Source: Trichaptum fuscoviolaceum (Eukaryota > Basidiomycota > Agaricomycetes > Hymenochaetales > Trichaptaceae). From it: a stretch of 64,000 nucleotides of DNA. The DNA is taken from contig CAJSYZ010000003.1 of assembly GCA_910574455.1 (NCBI GenBank), positions 868,001 to 932,000 of the forward strand, read 5' to 3'. The translations under genes and the position numbers were made by a program. This document shows, one piece after another, positions 1 through 10,044 of this stretch. The notes under the pieces were generated by a model. It did no database searches. It was not told the DNA's origin and saw nothing but the letters and a program-made list of their open reading frames with translations. Every line of letters begins with the position of its first letter. Position 1 is the stretch's first letter.

Positions 1-1126
1 GCAGGAGCAGCCAATGATACAGATGATTTCTTCGATGGCACTGTGGGTAATCAAGGGCACAACGAAATTGCTGACCTGGATGATTTCAGCACTTCATCAG
101 TGGAAGGACTGCAAAGTAGTGTTGTTCTTCATGATGTGGAAAATACAGAACATCGGTTTTGCTTAGGTGGTAGAAGTGATCCTTCGAGCTTGATGTTAAT
201 GGCTTCGAAACAACGTCAGTAACACGAGCTTCAAATTGTGGCGCTGGATATCTGACTTATTTGTTGCTATCCTTACAGAGTCCAGTAAGCTGTACCCCAA
301 ACAGCTCAACGCTCTTGCGGCGATAAAAGGCCATCCGGAACTCCGACAGCTCCGACGACTCATCAAAATATACTTATTCTGCAAGTACGAAACTTGCAAC
401 TTGAACGAATTAGGATACTATGACCTCGGAAGCGCTTCTGAAAGCCTGATAGCCGAACAACAGTTTGCACTGGACATGGGCAATGACATTGCCATCTTCC
501 ATTCAGCTACCGCGTATTTCGCCTACCGCGGCGAATCAATTCCTATAGAGCAAGCAATGAGGGAGGTGATCAGGTCCAATCCCTCTTGGCGCGGAAAACC
601 ACGACGTGATGTCGTTCTTGTCCAAGTTAGTTCTCGCAAAAAGGGGTTTGCAGGGATGCGAATTGCTTGGGTTATGCTTCTTTTCTCCTTCACCGCCAAT
701 GGAGAACATCAGGAATGCGCCCTTGTCCAGTTTTTCAAGAACGTTGGAGACTCACCTGACAGAAAAACAAGAATGTGGATAGTCGAGCCAGAGTATGAGT
801 CAGAGACCTCTACCGCGTGCCAGCGTAGTACTATTGGAAGTTGCCGTCAACCGCTGACTCGGACTCGCCGGAGTGACCTGAATGACACCTCCGACTCGGA
901 GTCAGGCTACCCCCGTCACGGTGACTCAAAAACTCCAAAGTTATCCGTGATAGCTCTAGGGAGTATCTTCCGTTTAGCTCACCTCCTTGGGGTTCCAGAG
1001 GGTGATGAATGTCCTCCGAAGTCATTGACACCTGAGGAGTCCCTGGACTTTTACAATAGATTCTATGTTAACCGATTTGCTGACATGCACATGCATGAAA
1101 CATTGTACGAAAGTAGGCAACAATAA
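1..1126 (+). pseudogene. C-terminal part of a Plavaka-type DNA transposon protein (truncated by window edge)
   Basis: The plus-strand frame from 200 to 1126 stays open and matches what I know of the C-terminal half of the large proteins of Plavaka-type DNA transposons in mushrooms. Seen in order: a segment ending IRSNPSWRGKPRRDVVLV, then LVQFFKNVGDSPDRKTRMW, then a Ser/Asp-rich linker, then a final block with FRLAHLLGV and FYVNRFADMHMHE. The last block corresponds to the family's usual YVN-F-D-H-HE ending. Frame 1 is open from the window start to a stop at 220-222, so either an intron or a frameshift joins it to the second frame; I found no convincing splice pair. The linker (about 840-930) is made of the short words that litter the flanking DNA (GACTCGGAGTC and similar), so it may be a later expansion. 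Whether the full element is intact cannot be told. Assignment rests on remembered family features. Confidence 0.6.
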
Positions 1127-1888
1127 AGATAAACCCTCATTTAGCTCACAAAGTACCTTGAAACTTATGAAGTAAGGATATAACATTTAAATGTTCAGTG
1201 ACGGATTATGGTACTAGCTATACTAGAATTGTAGTGTTACTAGTCGGTGCATCTTAGACTTCAAGTTCAAGTTGGATCATGTCGGATGCCACTGTCAGTG
1301 GCAGTGGTCAAAATTTCCCACTGCTGCAGTGCACTGGCAGCCTCAGGCTGAGTACTACTACTACTGGTACTAGTACTAGTATGAACATAGAAAACTTCAA
1401 GTAAAAAGTGTACAATAACATGGAACTTGCCAACAACTGGAAATGAACCAATAACCTGCCTCAGGCTGCTACTACTACTAGTACTACTTCAAGTTCTAAT
1501 TTAACCATCTTGAAGTTGAAGTTCAAGTTGAACACAGACTACTAGTAGTACTAGTCACGGTAGTACTATCAAGCATATGCTATGAATAAATAAATAATTT
1601 TTTTTGCAGTATATAGTAGTAATCAAGAAAACGATGTCACATAGTTGCTACTAGTACTAACTACCAATAGTGCAGCATAGTGCGAGAGGAGCTTTAAGTT
1701 AAACTTGAAAAGGGAGTAAGCACTGGCATAGAATGAGTAGTACTAGTACAATCTGAGTCCTTGACTTTTGTCATAAACATAGTAAAACGAAATAAAAATT
1801 TAACACGGCCACAACTTAAACTTGAATCGCGCGCTGGTGAACCCTAGAACACTTCGTGTCGGGGAATGGTCCAATATGCAACCGCCAG
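1127..1888. repeat. Gene-free stretch packed with short palindromic words
   Basis: No coding potential is seen. The stretch is dominated by ACTAGT and TACTACTAGTAG clusters (about 1350-1385, 1470-1485, 1540-1565), TTCAAGTTGAAG-type words (1260-1275, 1510-1530) and CACTGCCAGTGG-type words (1290-1340). The same words recur through the first 20 kb. Confidence 0.7.
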
Positions 1889-3715
1889 TTACATCGCCGA
1901 GCTCATATTGACATCCGAGTCGGTGTCCGTGATGGGATCCAATTTGTCGAGAAGAGCAAATAGGATTCCATAATCTGTTAAATAAAATGGACCATAATTA
2001 CGAAGTAAATCGTCGACTGTCTTCAGGAGTAAAGAGTCAAAAATTTGCTCTGCCGGAATAAGGGCATGATCGATGTGTTCCATATCTTCGTGGAGAAATT
2101 CGGCGGCCCTGTTGAGTCTTTCCTTGTCTATATCTTTGCAATCAGCATCGTCAAATTGCCTAATGGCTCGAGTCACTTCGATAATGCCCAGCCTAGCAAA
2201 GTCCATCTCCCTGGAGAAGCGCTGCATTGCACCATCATTCATGAGCAACAGATCCAGAAGCGAATCATCACAGAGGATGATTAAACATTTCCTGATCCAG
2301 TTGAACCTGCGCAGAACAACCGAATAATTTCCGTATTCGCGCTGGATTTGTCGATTATTCTCCAATGAGGACGTTCCACCATCAGCCGAGTCGACGCCAA
2401 GAATATCCATTGACTTCTGAATGAGTCGATGAAAGTCAGCTAGAGCAGCTTCTCCACCGGCACGTTCAAGTTCACGTTTCCAGAGACGCCGAGCCTCTCG
2501 TGCTGTTCCGGATTTGAAAGACAGTCGGAGTCGCCTGAGTCGCAGAACAATTGACTTCTGCTTCTGAGAGTTGACCAACGGGCGACTTTGGCAATTGTTC
2601 CGCACGGCATTTGTCTAGGAAGACGATCCAATCCTTGCACTCATTATATGACCAAATAAGTAGGGGGAGAAAGAACTTGAGCGCAAGCCTTGGGTTTTGG
2701 GGCCTGCTTGTAGAGCCTTTAAGATTCACGCCCACGACTGGCGTAAAGTGCTTCAATTGAGCAGAGAGTTCACGACGAACATTTTCCTCGAGCTTTGTGC
2801 CTTTGATGTCGATCCTTATGGCAGAAAAGACAGATTTTGTCTGTATCAATCGATTGCCGGCCTCCTCATCCTCAAATTTACGTTGCCAACGCACGATTGC
2901 ATGGTGTGAATGATATCGGGCGACTAAGCAAGACAAGAAATTATCCCAGATGACGTCCCCAGTGAAAACATTGATGAGTTTCCCTGACGGGAAAAAGCCG
3001 GGAAGAACAGATATGAACGCCGTGGCGACAGCAAGTCTTGATTCCTCCACACGCTTGCGGATAAGCAGCTCAAGTGGCTCCTCGGGCTATAGCGCATTAC
3101 CATAAGAACAAGCGGTTAGAGACGTGCATTCAAGCTTTTGATTTAATTTGCAGCTTACCGTATAACGCATCAGGATAGCTAGTTCTTCACCTAGCTTGAA
3201 GATCATGTCCGTGTACTGGTATGTACTGATCCGAAACTGGTCTAGCATCACAGCCGTCTTCCTCTGCAGAGCCTGTGCTTCCCTAACCCGGTTACTGATA
3301 TACTGATTTGACGTATCAAAGTACCTCCCCAGCCGATCAGCCAGAACAAGTGTTTCCTTGAAATCGTTCGACGAAAACCCGAAGCGATTTGCATGCTCAT
3401 GCTTGGACTCTAAGCTTTTGGTGATTGACTGGACCACCGTGCTATCGATATATGCTCCCGAGCGATAACCAAAGGGTAGGTCCTCTGACAAGTCATTGAA
3501 GATAAGCCAAACCACACACTGAAATATAGATAATATGTGGTCCTACCGAACTTAACCTCTACAGGATTTGTATACACTTCGTATTCGCTCTCGTCTTCGA
3601 TGATCGCGGACTTTGAGCTGTGAGTGTTGAGACCAAAGCTGGATTCTGAACCGTCCTCGTCCTCGTCTGTGTCCAAGCAAGAGCTTGGAGTATCCCCGAG
3701 ATCAGAACTTGACAT
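1889..3715 (-). CDS. Unrecognised four-exon gene, acidic N-terminus and helical body
   Basis: Four exons on the minus strand fit one reading frame: 3715-3563 (or 3557), 3518-3159, 3086-2641 and 2585-1889, giving about 551 residues. Introns are 3519-3562 (an alternative donor makes it 38 nt), 3087-3158 (gtaagc...tatag, 72 nt) and 2586-2640 (gtgcaa...caaag, 55 nt); the middle one is clear, the outer two are my best frame-restoring choices. The start ATG begins an acidic Ser/Asp/Glu-rich leader (about residues 1-45). The body is rich in charged helices, for example around EEPLELLIRKRVEESRLAV, and the C-terminal exon begins with a basic LRLRRLRLSFK stretch followed by predicted helix. No signal peptide or membrane segment is obvious. 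I do not recognise a domain. It may be a lineage-restricted protein. Both flanks are word-rich repeats. Confidence 0.6.
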
Positions 3716-4349
3716 TTTGGAGATTTGATAGTGACTGAACGAAGAGCCTGAGCTACTTCAAGATCAAGTTGGCAGTGCAGTGAGTACTACTACTAAGGAA
3801 TACTACTAGTAGTAGTAGTATGCCTGAGAGGAAAGTAATGGCAAGGGTTATTCAAACGGTGAGTGAAGTTGGAATGAAGGTCAAGTGTCGCCACCGTGGC
3901 ATGCCACCGGCAGCCTGAGTAGTACTAGTAGTAGTAGGCTATTACTAGTAGTAGCCTGAGTGAGCCACTGGCAGTGAGTGCCAGTGAGCCTGAGGGGCAA
4001 CTTCAAGTTATTACTAATACTACAGTACTAGTAGAAAACGGGCCGAGCTTCGCCGGCAAGTCCCTTACTCCAAGTCCGAGTCCCCCATTTGTCAACTTGA
4101 AGACGTTCGCACGGGAGGCAGATTTCCTGAGCGTTATCACGCAATTCCGGAACGCAGTGCCCTTCCTCCCAGAACTAGTAGCCTCACTGCCACTGGCACT
4201 GCAGTGGCAGCCTCAGGCTCAGGCTGAGCCTGAGTCACGGTATCACTGCCAGTGGCGCCACTGGATGAAGGATTTAGGACACCCGAAATTGAAACCCATA
4301 AGACCCCGCTTGGCACTCAGGCTGGCAAGCATTTAGGGAGGTTGAAGCC

Positions 4350-4530
4350 ACCCGTCCACCGCCGGCCTTGAGCAGAAGTTCTGCCGGTCCATGGAGTCCC
4401 GCGGTACAACTTACCTTTGAACTTGAAGGTAAGGTATCAGGGTGTACTTATGATATCTTACCTGATACTACTACTAGTACGGTAAGCAAGGCAGGCATTT
4501 AGGACGACTGTCCTAGACACGGACCATCTG
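4350..4530 (-). repeat. Dispersed repeat, uninterrupted copy (empty site of the 54.7 kb insertion)
   Basis: Read on the minus strand, this segment matches the two flanks of the 54712-59965 element: one half matches about 54595-54711 and the other half matches 59966-60020. Shared landmarks are GTGTCTAGGACAGTCGTC, AAGATATCATAAGTACACC, GGTAAGTT-TAC, CGCGGGA and GGCAGAACTT...CTGCTCAAGG. Here the two halves are contiguous. Relative to the other copy it carries two extra short words, a 12-nt CTAGTAGTAGTA-type word and an 8-nt CAAGTTCA-type word. Confidence 0.75.
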
Positions 4531-4836
4531 GCAGACCCTTCCCCTCTGCTAGATCCTGGAAATTTAGGGCCCGGGCAAGACGGAGAGTTTTGCTCCGAGC
4601 CGTGCCGTTTAGTACTAGTACTACATACTAGTAGGACGAAAAAGCCGTTCTAAATCCTTAGTACGGGAAGCATAGCCTGAGTATGGTGGCTTCCGACTCA
4701 GCCTGAGCCGCAGGCTGCGTCACTACTCTAGTACCATCATAATGATGATCACGGTGCCTCCGCATCATCATGCCGTGAAACACGAACAAGTATAGTACTA
4801 CTATAGTACTATCCGGCGAGGACTCGGACTAGGTGC

Positions 4837-5220
4837 ACTCAATTTTGTTTCTTTTCTCTTGTTGCTATGTGTCATGCCGCAAGGGTCTCTTCTGCGGCAC
4901 ACTGAGACCCTTAAAAACAGCAGCACAAGCGAGAACAGTCACGGTGCAGTCACACATGAGGGCAGGCAGCGGCACCTCTTCCGAGACGCAAAATATTGCC
5001 GCTCCGGTCGCTTGTATAACTTCCTTGCGTCATATCTCCAAATTCGGACGAAGTTTTGCTGATGAGCAACAAAAAAGCACCTCGTGAGGTGCTTTTTTGT
5101 TGCTCATCACTAAGCGAGCGTGACAAGCTTGAACAGGCAAAAGACCCTGTTCTCACTCCACCGTACCACTCCTCCGGTACCCTACGTGCCTAGAAACATG
5201 GAGGATAAACAAAATTGAGT
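4837..5220. mobile_element. Small inverted-repeat element with a near-perfect central hairpin
   Basis: The ends ACTCAATTTTGTTT (4837-4850) and AAACAAAATTGAGT (5207-5220) are perfect 14-bp inverted repeats. The interior contains a second, much stronger hairpin at 5061-5108. No target duplication is evident in the immediate flanks. It could be a MITE or a decayed foldback element; it encodes nothing recognisable. Confidence 0.5.
5061..5108. repeat. 48-nt palindrome (23-bp arms, 2-nt loop)
   Basis: Two perfect 23-nt arms, GATGAGCAACAAAAAAGCAC followed by CTC and its reverse complement, are separated only by GT. The core, an A-run, GCACCTC, GAGGTGC and a T-run, looks like a bacterial intrinsic terminator, but in a nuclear basidiomycete context it is better read as the foldback core of the surrounding element. 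Confidence 0.85.
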
Positions 5221-5662
5221 TCATCTACTCCGAAGCGAACTGCGGCGGCCGAGCTGTCAAGTTGCTGAGATCATCAACTTCAAATTCGACTAGTAAGTAG
5301 TAGTAGTAGTAGTAGTAGTACTAGTAGTTACGGTAGTAGTACTACTCGCGGCGGGTGCACTCATGCTGTGGCACTGCCAGTGCCAGTGAGGCTGGGAAGT
5401 CCTACTACTAGTAGTAGTAGTATCACTGGCATAGTAGTACTAGCCTGAGTACTTAAATTTAAATATAGTACTACTCTTCACGGCACTCCGTCAGCCTGAG
5501 TCACGGTGTGGCCTGCTGGCAGCGGTAGTATCCGACTTCCATCAACTTCTTCAAGTTCACGTTCCGACGGTGAATAGCTTTTAGTTGCCACTGGCAGCGG
5601 ACCCCATCATGATGCCCCCCACATCATCTTGAAGCCAGCAACTCAACGACTATCCCTTCAGA

Positions 5663-8600
5663 ATGTCTGCCAGTGTTGTCCCTCACGCTAACATGCCACT
5701 GCTACCTGTTAACACTGGCATCCCGGGCCAGCAAGCCACTGGCACTCAGCCTGAGCCTCCCGGGCCAATCGAAGTCAGACTGCTGCTGGATCCAGAGGAA
5801 GCCAGACTAGCTGGTATGTAGTACATGTCTCAAAAACTAGTATTAGTAGTAATTTCAATTCTTTCACAAAAAGTCCAAACAGGAATAGTTTCTTCCGGCA
5901 AAAATGGAGCCCATCCGTGGCCCGGGTTTATAAAGACGCGGTCAGACGTGGTGAAATGGATTGAATTTCTCATACAGATGGTACAGCGAGATGACAGTGG
6001 CAAATCAGCAATCAAGTAAGTGTCATTCATGTTGCCAGCCTTCAAAGTATGTGACCAGGACATTCTCTTGACAGCCTGCCAGTGAATGGGCCCGGCGTCT
6101 CCATGTCCGACTCGGAGTCTCTTGCAAGTGCAGGGCCCGGGTTGAGGTCACAATTGGAGTTTGAGGTCGGACTAGGAGTTGGCAGTGGCAATTTGACGTC
6201 TGCCACTGAGGCGGAACCAGACACATCCAATTTGGAATTGTGAGTAGTGTTGCCAGCCTGAGCTTAATTGCATCTTGATGACATTCCATTCTACTGTCAG
6301 CGAGGCCGCCAGTGCCGGTGCCACTGGCAGTGGGGTGGCAAAACCTGGGTCGGACGTGGACTCCAAGCCGTCAAACAGTGTCGAAGACTTGAAAACGAAC
6401 CTGTGAGTGACATTGCCAGTCTGTGTAGATTGCTTCTTATCTCTTTCCTATACCCAACTAGCGACTTGTCAGTCACCATGCTCAATGGGATAGGGGGCGA
6501 CTTGGACAAAGCGGGCAAGGAATGGACGGACATTGGAGGAAAGCTGGTCGAGACTGCCAAAGTTCTCAACCAGGTGATAACAAAACTCAAGTATGGAGCG
6601 GCAGCTCGGGCGGCGAATACTGATGAAAAAAAGAAAGTGGAGGAACGGCTGGAAGTGGCGATGCGGAATGTTGAGGGATATCAAGATCTTGACAAAAAAA
6701 AGGAAGATCTGAAAGCCACGAAAAAAAAGGCGGCCAAATCGGAGAACACGGATCTCAGTACGGTTTACTCGAAGACAATAAAGAGCTTGGAGGAGAAAGT
6801 CGAATCTCTCTCCAACGAGATACAACATATAAAGGACCAGGCAGCCCTGAATTACCCGATGCTTGCGAGGGCTGCAGCTGAGGAGGGCATCCATGCGCTA
6901 CACTCCGTCATGGCAGCTAATGTTAGCAAAAGGCTTGACAGTCAATTTGATATGATTCGAAGCACCACCGACAACGTGCATCAAATGAACGAAAAGCTGG
7001 CTCGTATGGAGACATTGGATGCTGAACGGAAGGCGGACCGCTCCAAAGACGACCTTTTGACGCGGACTATAGCATCGTTCGCTGTCATGATACGCGAGCT
7101 TCAAATCATTGCCGTAGCAGCTGAATCGGTAAGTCATCTTGAAAGCTATTGCAAAACAAATTAAACTCATGAGTTCTCACATAGAGCGAAGCGGCAGCTT
7201 GTAGTATTAAACTACGACACGTCTTCGAGGACGCCAGGAACATTCTTTATATGGCTTTTGCCATTGTTTTCCCAAACAAATTCAAGATCGAATCGGTTGC
7301 CCCTTTTGACATTACTGGTGATGGCGGTGTCAAGACAGCGGGGCTCATCAGAGGTGTAAACGAGCTTTACGCTGAGTTTACTGCCCAACCAACCATGCGC
7401 CGGAACGGAACGGTTCCCATTGCAAGGCATCTGTTTGATGACCTGCTCACCGCTTTACCTCAAAGCCTCATATCCTCAGAGGAAGCACGCTACGAAGAGT
7501 GGTTAGCAGGGATTGAAGACAAGTTAGCAGACTTCCGCGAGGAGGATACGACATACAAGGACGCGGTTAAGGCGAAAAGCAAAGCAAAGGAGTTGGAGGA
7601 GACGACAAAGGACCCAAAGTATAGTGGAGGAAAAGAGGGGCCGGGCCGTGAAGACGCTGAAGGAAGCCGAAAAGAAGCTGCAGAGCTTGGTAGAGGGCGC
7701 GAGAGCAGAGCTTAAATCCAAATACCCCTTCACAAACTCCTGGCAGCCGTCGCCTGACGCAAAACCCATTGAAAAGTTCCGTTTCTTTCTTGTGCGCTTC
7801 TATCTTATCTTCGAATTCCATCGAAGGTTGTATGTCATCCTCAATCGCAAGCTGAAGAAGTTGGATTCACAACAGCCAGCCACCACACTCGACGAGCAGG
7901 AGTCCACATGGGATGCCAGCATAGATGACTTTACGTGCAAACCGTTCCCAAATCTTGATCCATCAGAAGAGGGTGTCCTCGATCTGAAGGACCTGCCTAA
8001 GTTCTATTTCGAGGAATTCTTTGCAAAGATGGCCGAAGAGGGCAACATCGAATACTATGGCTCTGAGGACATATCTCATGCGTCGGCCAAAGGTTTTCCT
8101 CCAAAAGCTCTCCCAGCTGATATACAGCGCAGTTATGAGGAAGTCTCAGCTTCTTTCGACCAATTATCCTTGAACACACTAGCGGAAGTTGTCAAGCAGG
8201 CGAATCTCACGGAAGTCCCGGTGCCAGTGCGAAAGTGGCCGGAAAATGACGAAGACCAAAAAAAATTATTGAAGATCCTGCATCTGGAGAAGCGGCGAAA
8301 TACGCACAGGGAGAAAGCTGTTATCCTTTCCAACGCGATGCAGATGATTACATCTTCTGAACATGTCGTTTTTGAGGTGATGAACGAGACTCCACTCAGG
8401 CAACATTTGAATAAACTTATCCACGACCGACATTATTATGGTGACGACGAATCTCTCTCCAAATTCATAGAAAACGCACCATCCGTACTGCACCTGACAG
8501 CGGGGGAACCACTCTTTACCTATGAACAGCAGGATGTGCTTAAAAGGATATGCAAGATAGTGGGGAACCATGGCCCTTATGGTCGGGCACCTCAGTCTTA

Positions 8601-8772
8601 TGTGGCTCTGCGCATGGACTGGGCAAAGGAAGTGCGTGAGCAAACACGGAAGCCTCCTAGTTCCAAGGAAGGATTTGTGAATCCTTCCAATCCTCTTTAC
8701 AAAGAGCCATTTGAGTTTCGGATTACCGGCAAAGGCATATCTCGACTCAAATCTTTGACGCCCTTGTCCTAG
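5663..8772 (+). CDS. Large unrecognised coiled-coil protein gene, at least six exons, one frame break
   Basis: Exons fit at 5663-5813, 5883-6015, 6075-6239, 6301-6402, 6462-7128 and from 7185; phases close across all five introns (56-69 nt, GT-AG). The start ATG at 5663 opens a leader rich in Pro/Gly, then IEVRLLLDPEEARLAG and a helical segment with KWIEFLIQMVQ. Exons 3 and 4 are low-complexity and contain the same words as the surrounding repeats (CACTGGCAGTGG, GACTCGGAGTC). Exon 5 encodes a long Lys/Glu coiled coil (TIKSLEEKVESLSNEIQHIK). The reading frame shifts by one base near 7600-7624 and continues, well conserved in composition, to the stop at 8770-8772. I found no normal-sized intron that fixes the shift, so it is a mutation or a sequence error. 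Total product would be about 930 residues. No membrane segment, no family recognised. Introns 2, 3 and 4 share sequence (see findings). Confidence 0.65.
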
Positions 8773-10044
8773 TATACTACTACCCGTAGTATATGGTCAC
8801 GGTATAAACTTCGTCGAGTCTATCTGTCTTCCTGATAAACAATGATGTTTCGACTTTGTCTTTCCGATAATAGTAAACAATGATGTGTCGTCTTTTTCTT
8901 GAATAAAACGCCTATGTCTTGCTTGATTGTGTGATGATATGACCTTCAACTTGAAGATATTCTGTAAATACTGATCACCACATCTCATACGATGCAGCGC
9001 ATCCCCAGGCTGCCAGGAGTATCTACTAGTACTAGCCTACTACTAGTACTAGTAGTACCCGAAGGCTTGCCAGTGTTTGTGTTGTGCTTCTACTTTAACA
9101 TTTCGGGGACATACACCGTGTTAAAGTTCCTCTGGCTCAAGTTGCCTTCAACATCACTACTTCATCCCTTCAATGTTCCGGGGAGCAAGATGAAGAGGAC
9201 ATGGACGGCAAATTCTTCTGCCAGTGATGTCTGAGTCGGAGTCACTCAGGCTCACTGGCACGCCGCCGGTCCACGGTGACTTCAAGTTCAACTTGAAGTT
9301 GTGGCACTCACCTGGCAGGCTGGCACTCAGTTGTCGACTTCAACTTCAAGTTGTTGCTACCACAGGCATAGTACTTGGTGGACATTGAAGATGCTCAACA
9401 CTGGCCGTAGTCACCATGCCATACCATCGACTTGAAATGACAGCAATGTTGTTCAGACCGACCCTCCCTGCCCCCCCACTGGCAAGCTCCACAGCAGCGT
9501 TATACAGATCAAGCAGCGTATCACATACTAGGCTCGTCAACGCTTGTGTCAAACAGTATCAAGACATCCTTTGCCTTCTCACAACCTTTGCCGTCTCCGA
9601 GTTACGCTACATGTACAGCAGAATGGGGCCGTCTCTAATTTGTCCCAATTCTAACCCATCGCTTAGCGACATTGTGAGGATGGGATGGGCAAGCGTGAAG
9701 GAGGATGCTTTCACTAGTTTGTTCAAGTTCTGGATTTGCAAGTGGATGGTTCTCACTGGCAAGGACTCGGAGCAGACATCAATTAACCTTCCACACAAAC
9801 AACTTGAAGGTCCGCGACACTCCTATTTATTTCCTATTATTCAAACTAACGAGCATATGCATTAAAGGCTGCTCAACGACAAAGTCTCCTCAAACTAACA
9901 GATGTAGTGTCAAATATATCAAGCGTGTGCATACTAGTAGTACTACTACTACTGTAATATGTAGCCGTGCTGTCTTGTTCTTAAAATGATGGACACGTGC
10001 GTTTACTTATCCTTCAGGAACGACGACGAATCTCATGCGTGCTA
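8773..10044. other. Intergenic, no gene seen
   Basis: The stretch holds scattered ACTAGT and TTCAAGTTGAAG words (9020-9055, 9280-9350, 9930-9955). The short open frames (for example 9416-9865) have no recognisable product and overlap the words. Confidence 0.5.

Larger units (their letters stand above)
3716..5662. repeat. Word-rich intergenic region
   Basis: No gene is supported. The DNA consists largely of the words ACTAGTAGTAG, CACTGGCAGTG, CCTGAGCCTGAG and TTGAAG, with a dispersed repeat near 4.3-4.5 kb and a hairpin element at 4837-5220 (both listed separately). The short plus-strand reading frame at 3974-4336 is built from the repeated words and is not credible as a gene. Confidence 0.65.

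Noticed and set aside
3974..4336. 120-residue open frame
   Set aside because: Composed of the short dispersed words and part of a dispersed repeat.
5061..5108. Bacterial-type transcription terminator or contamination
   Set aside because: Surrounding DNA carries the same eukaryotic words as the rest of the region; no bacterial gene is near.
7590..7624. A 28-nt intron to repair the frame of the 5663-8772 gene
   Set aside because: It would be shorter than any convincing intron in this window and lacks normal donor and branch sequences; a one-base change is simpler.
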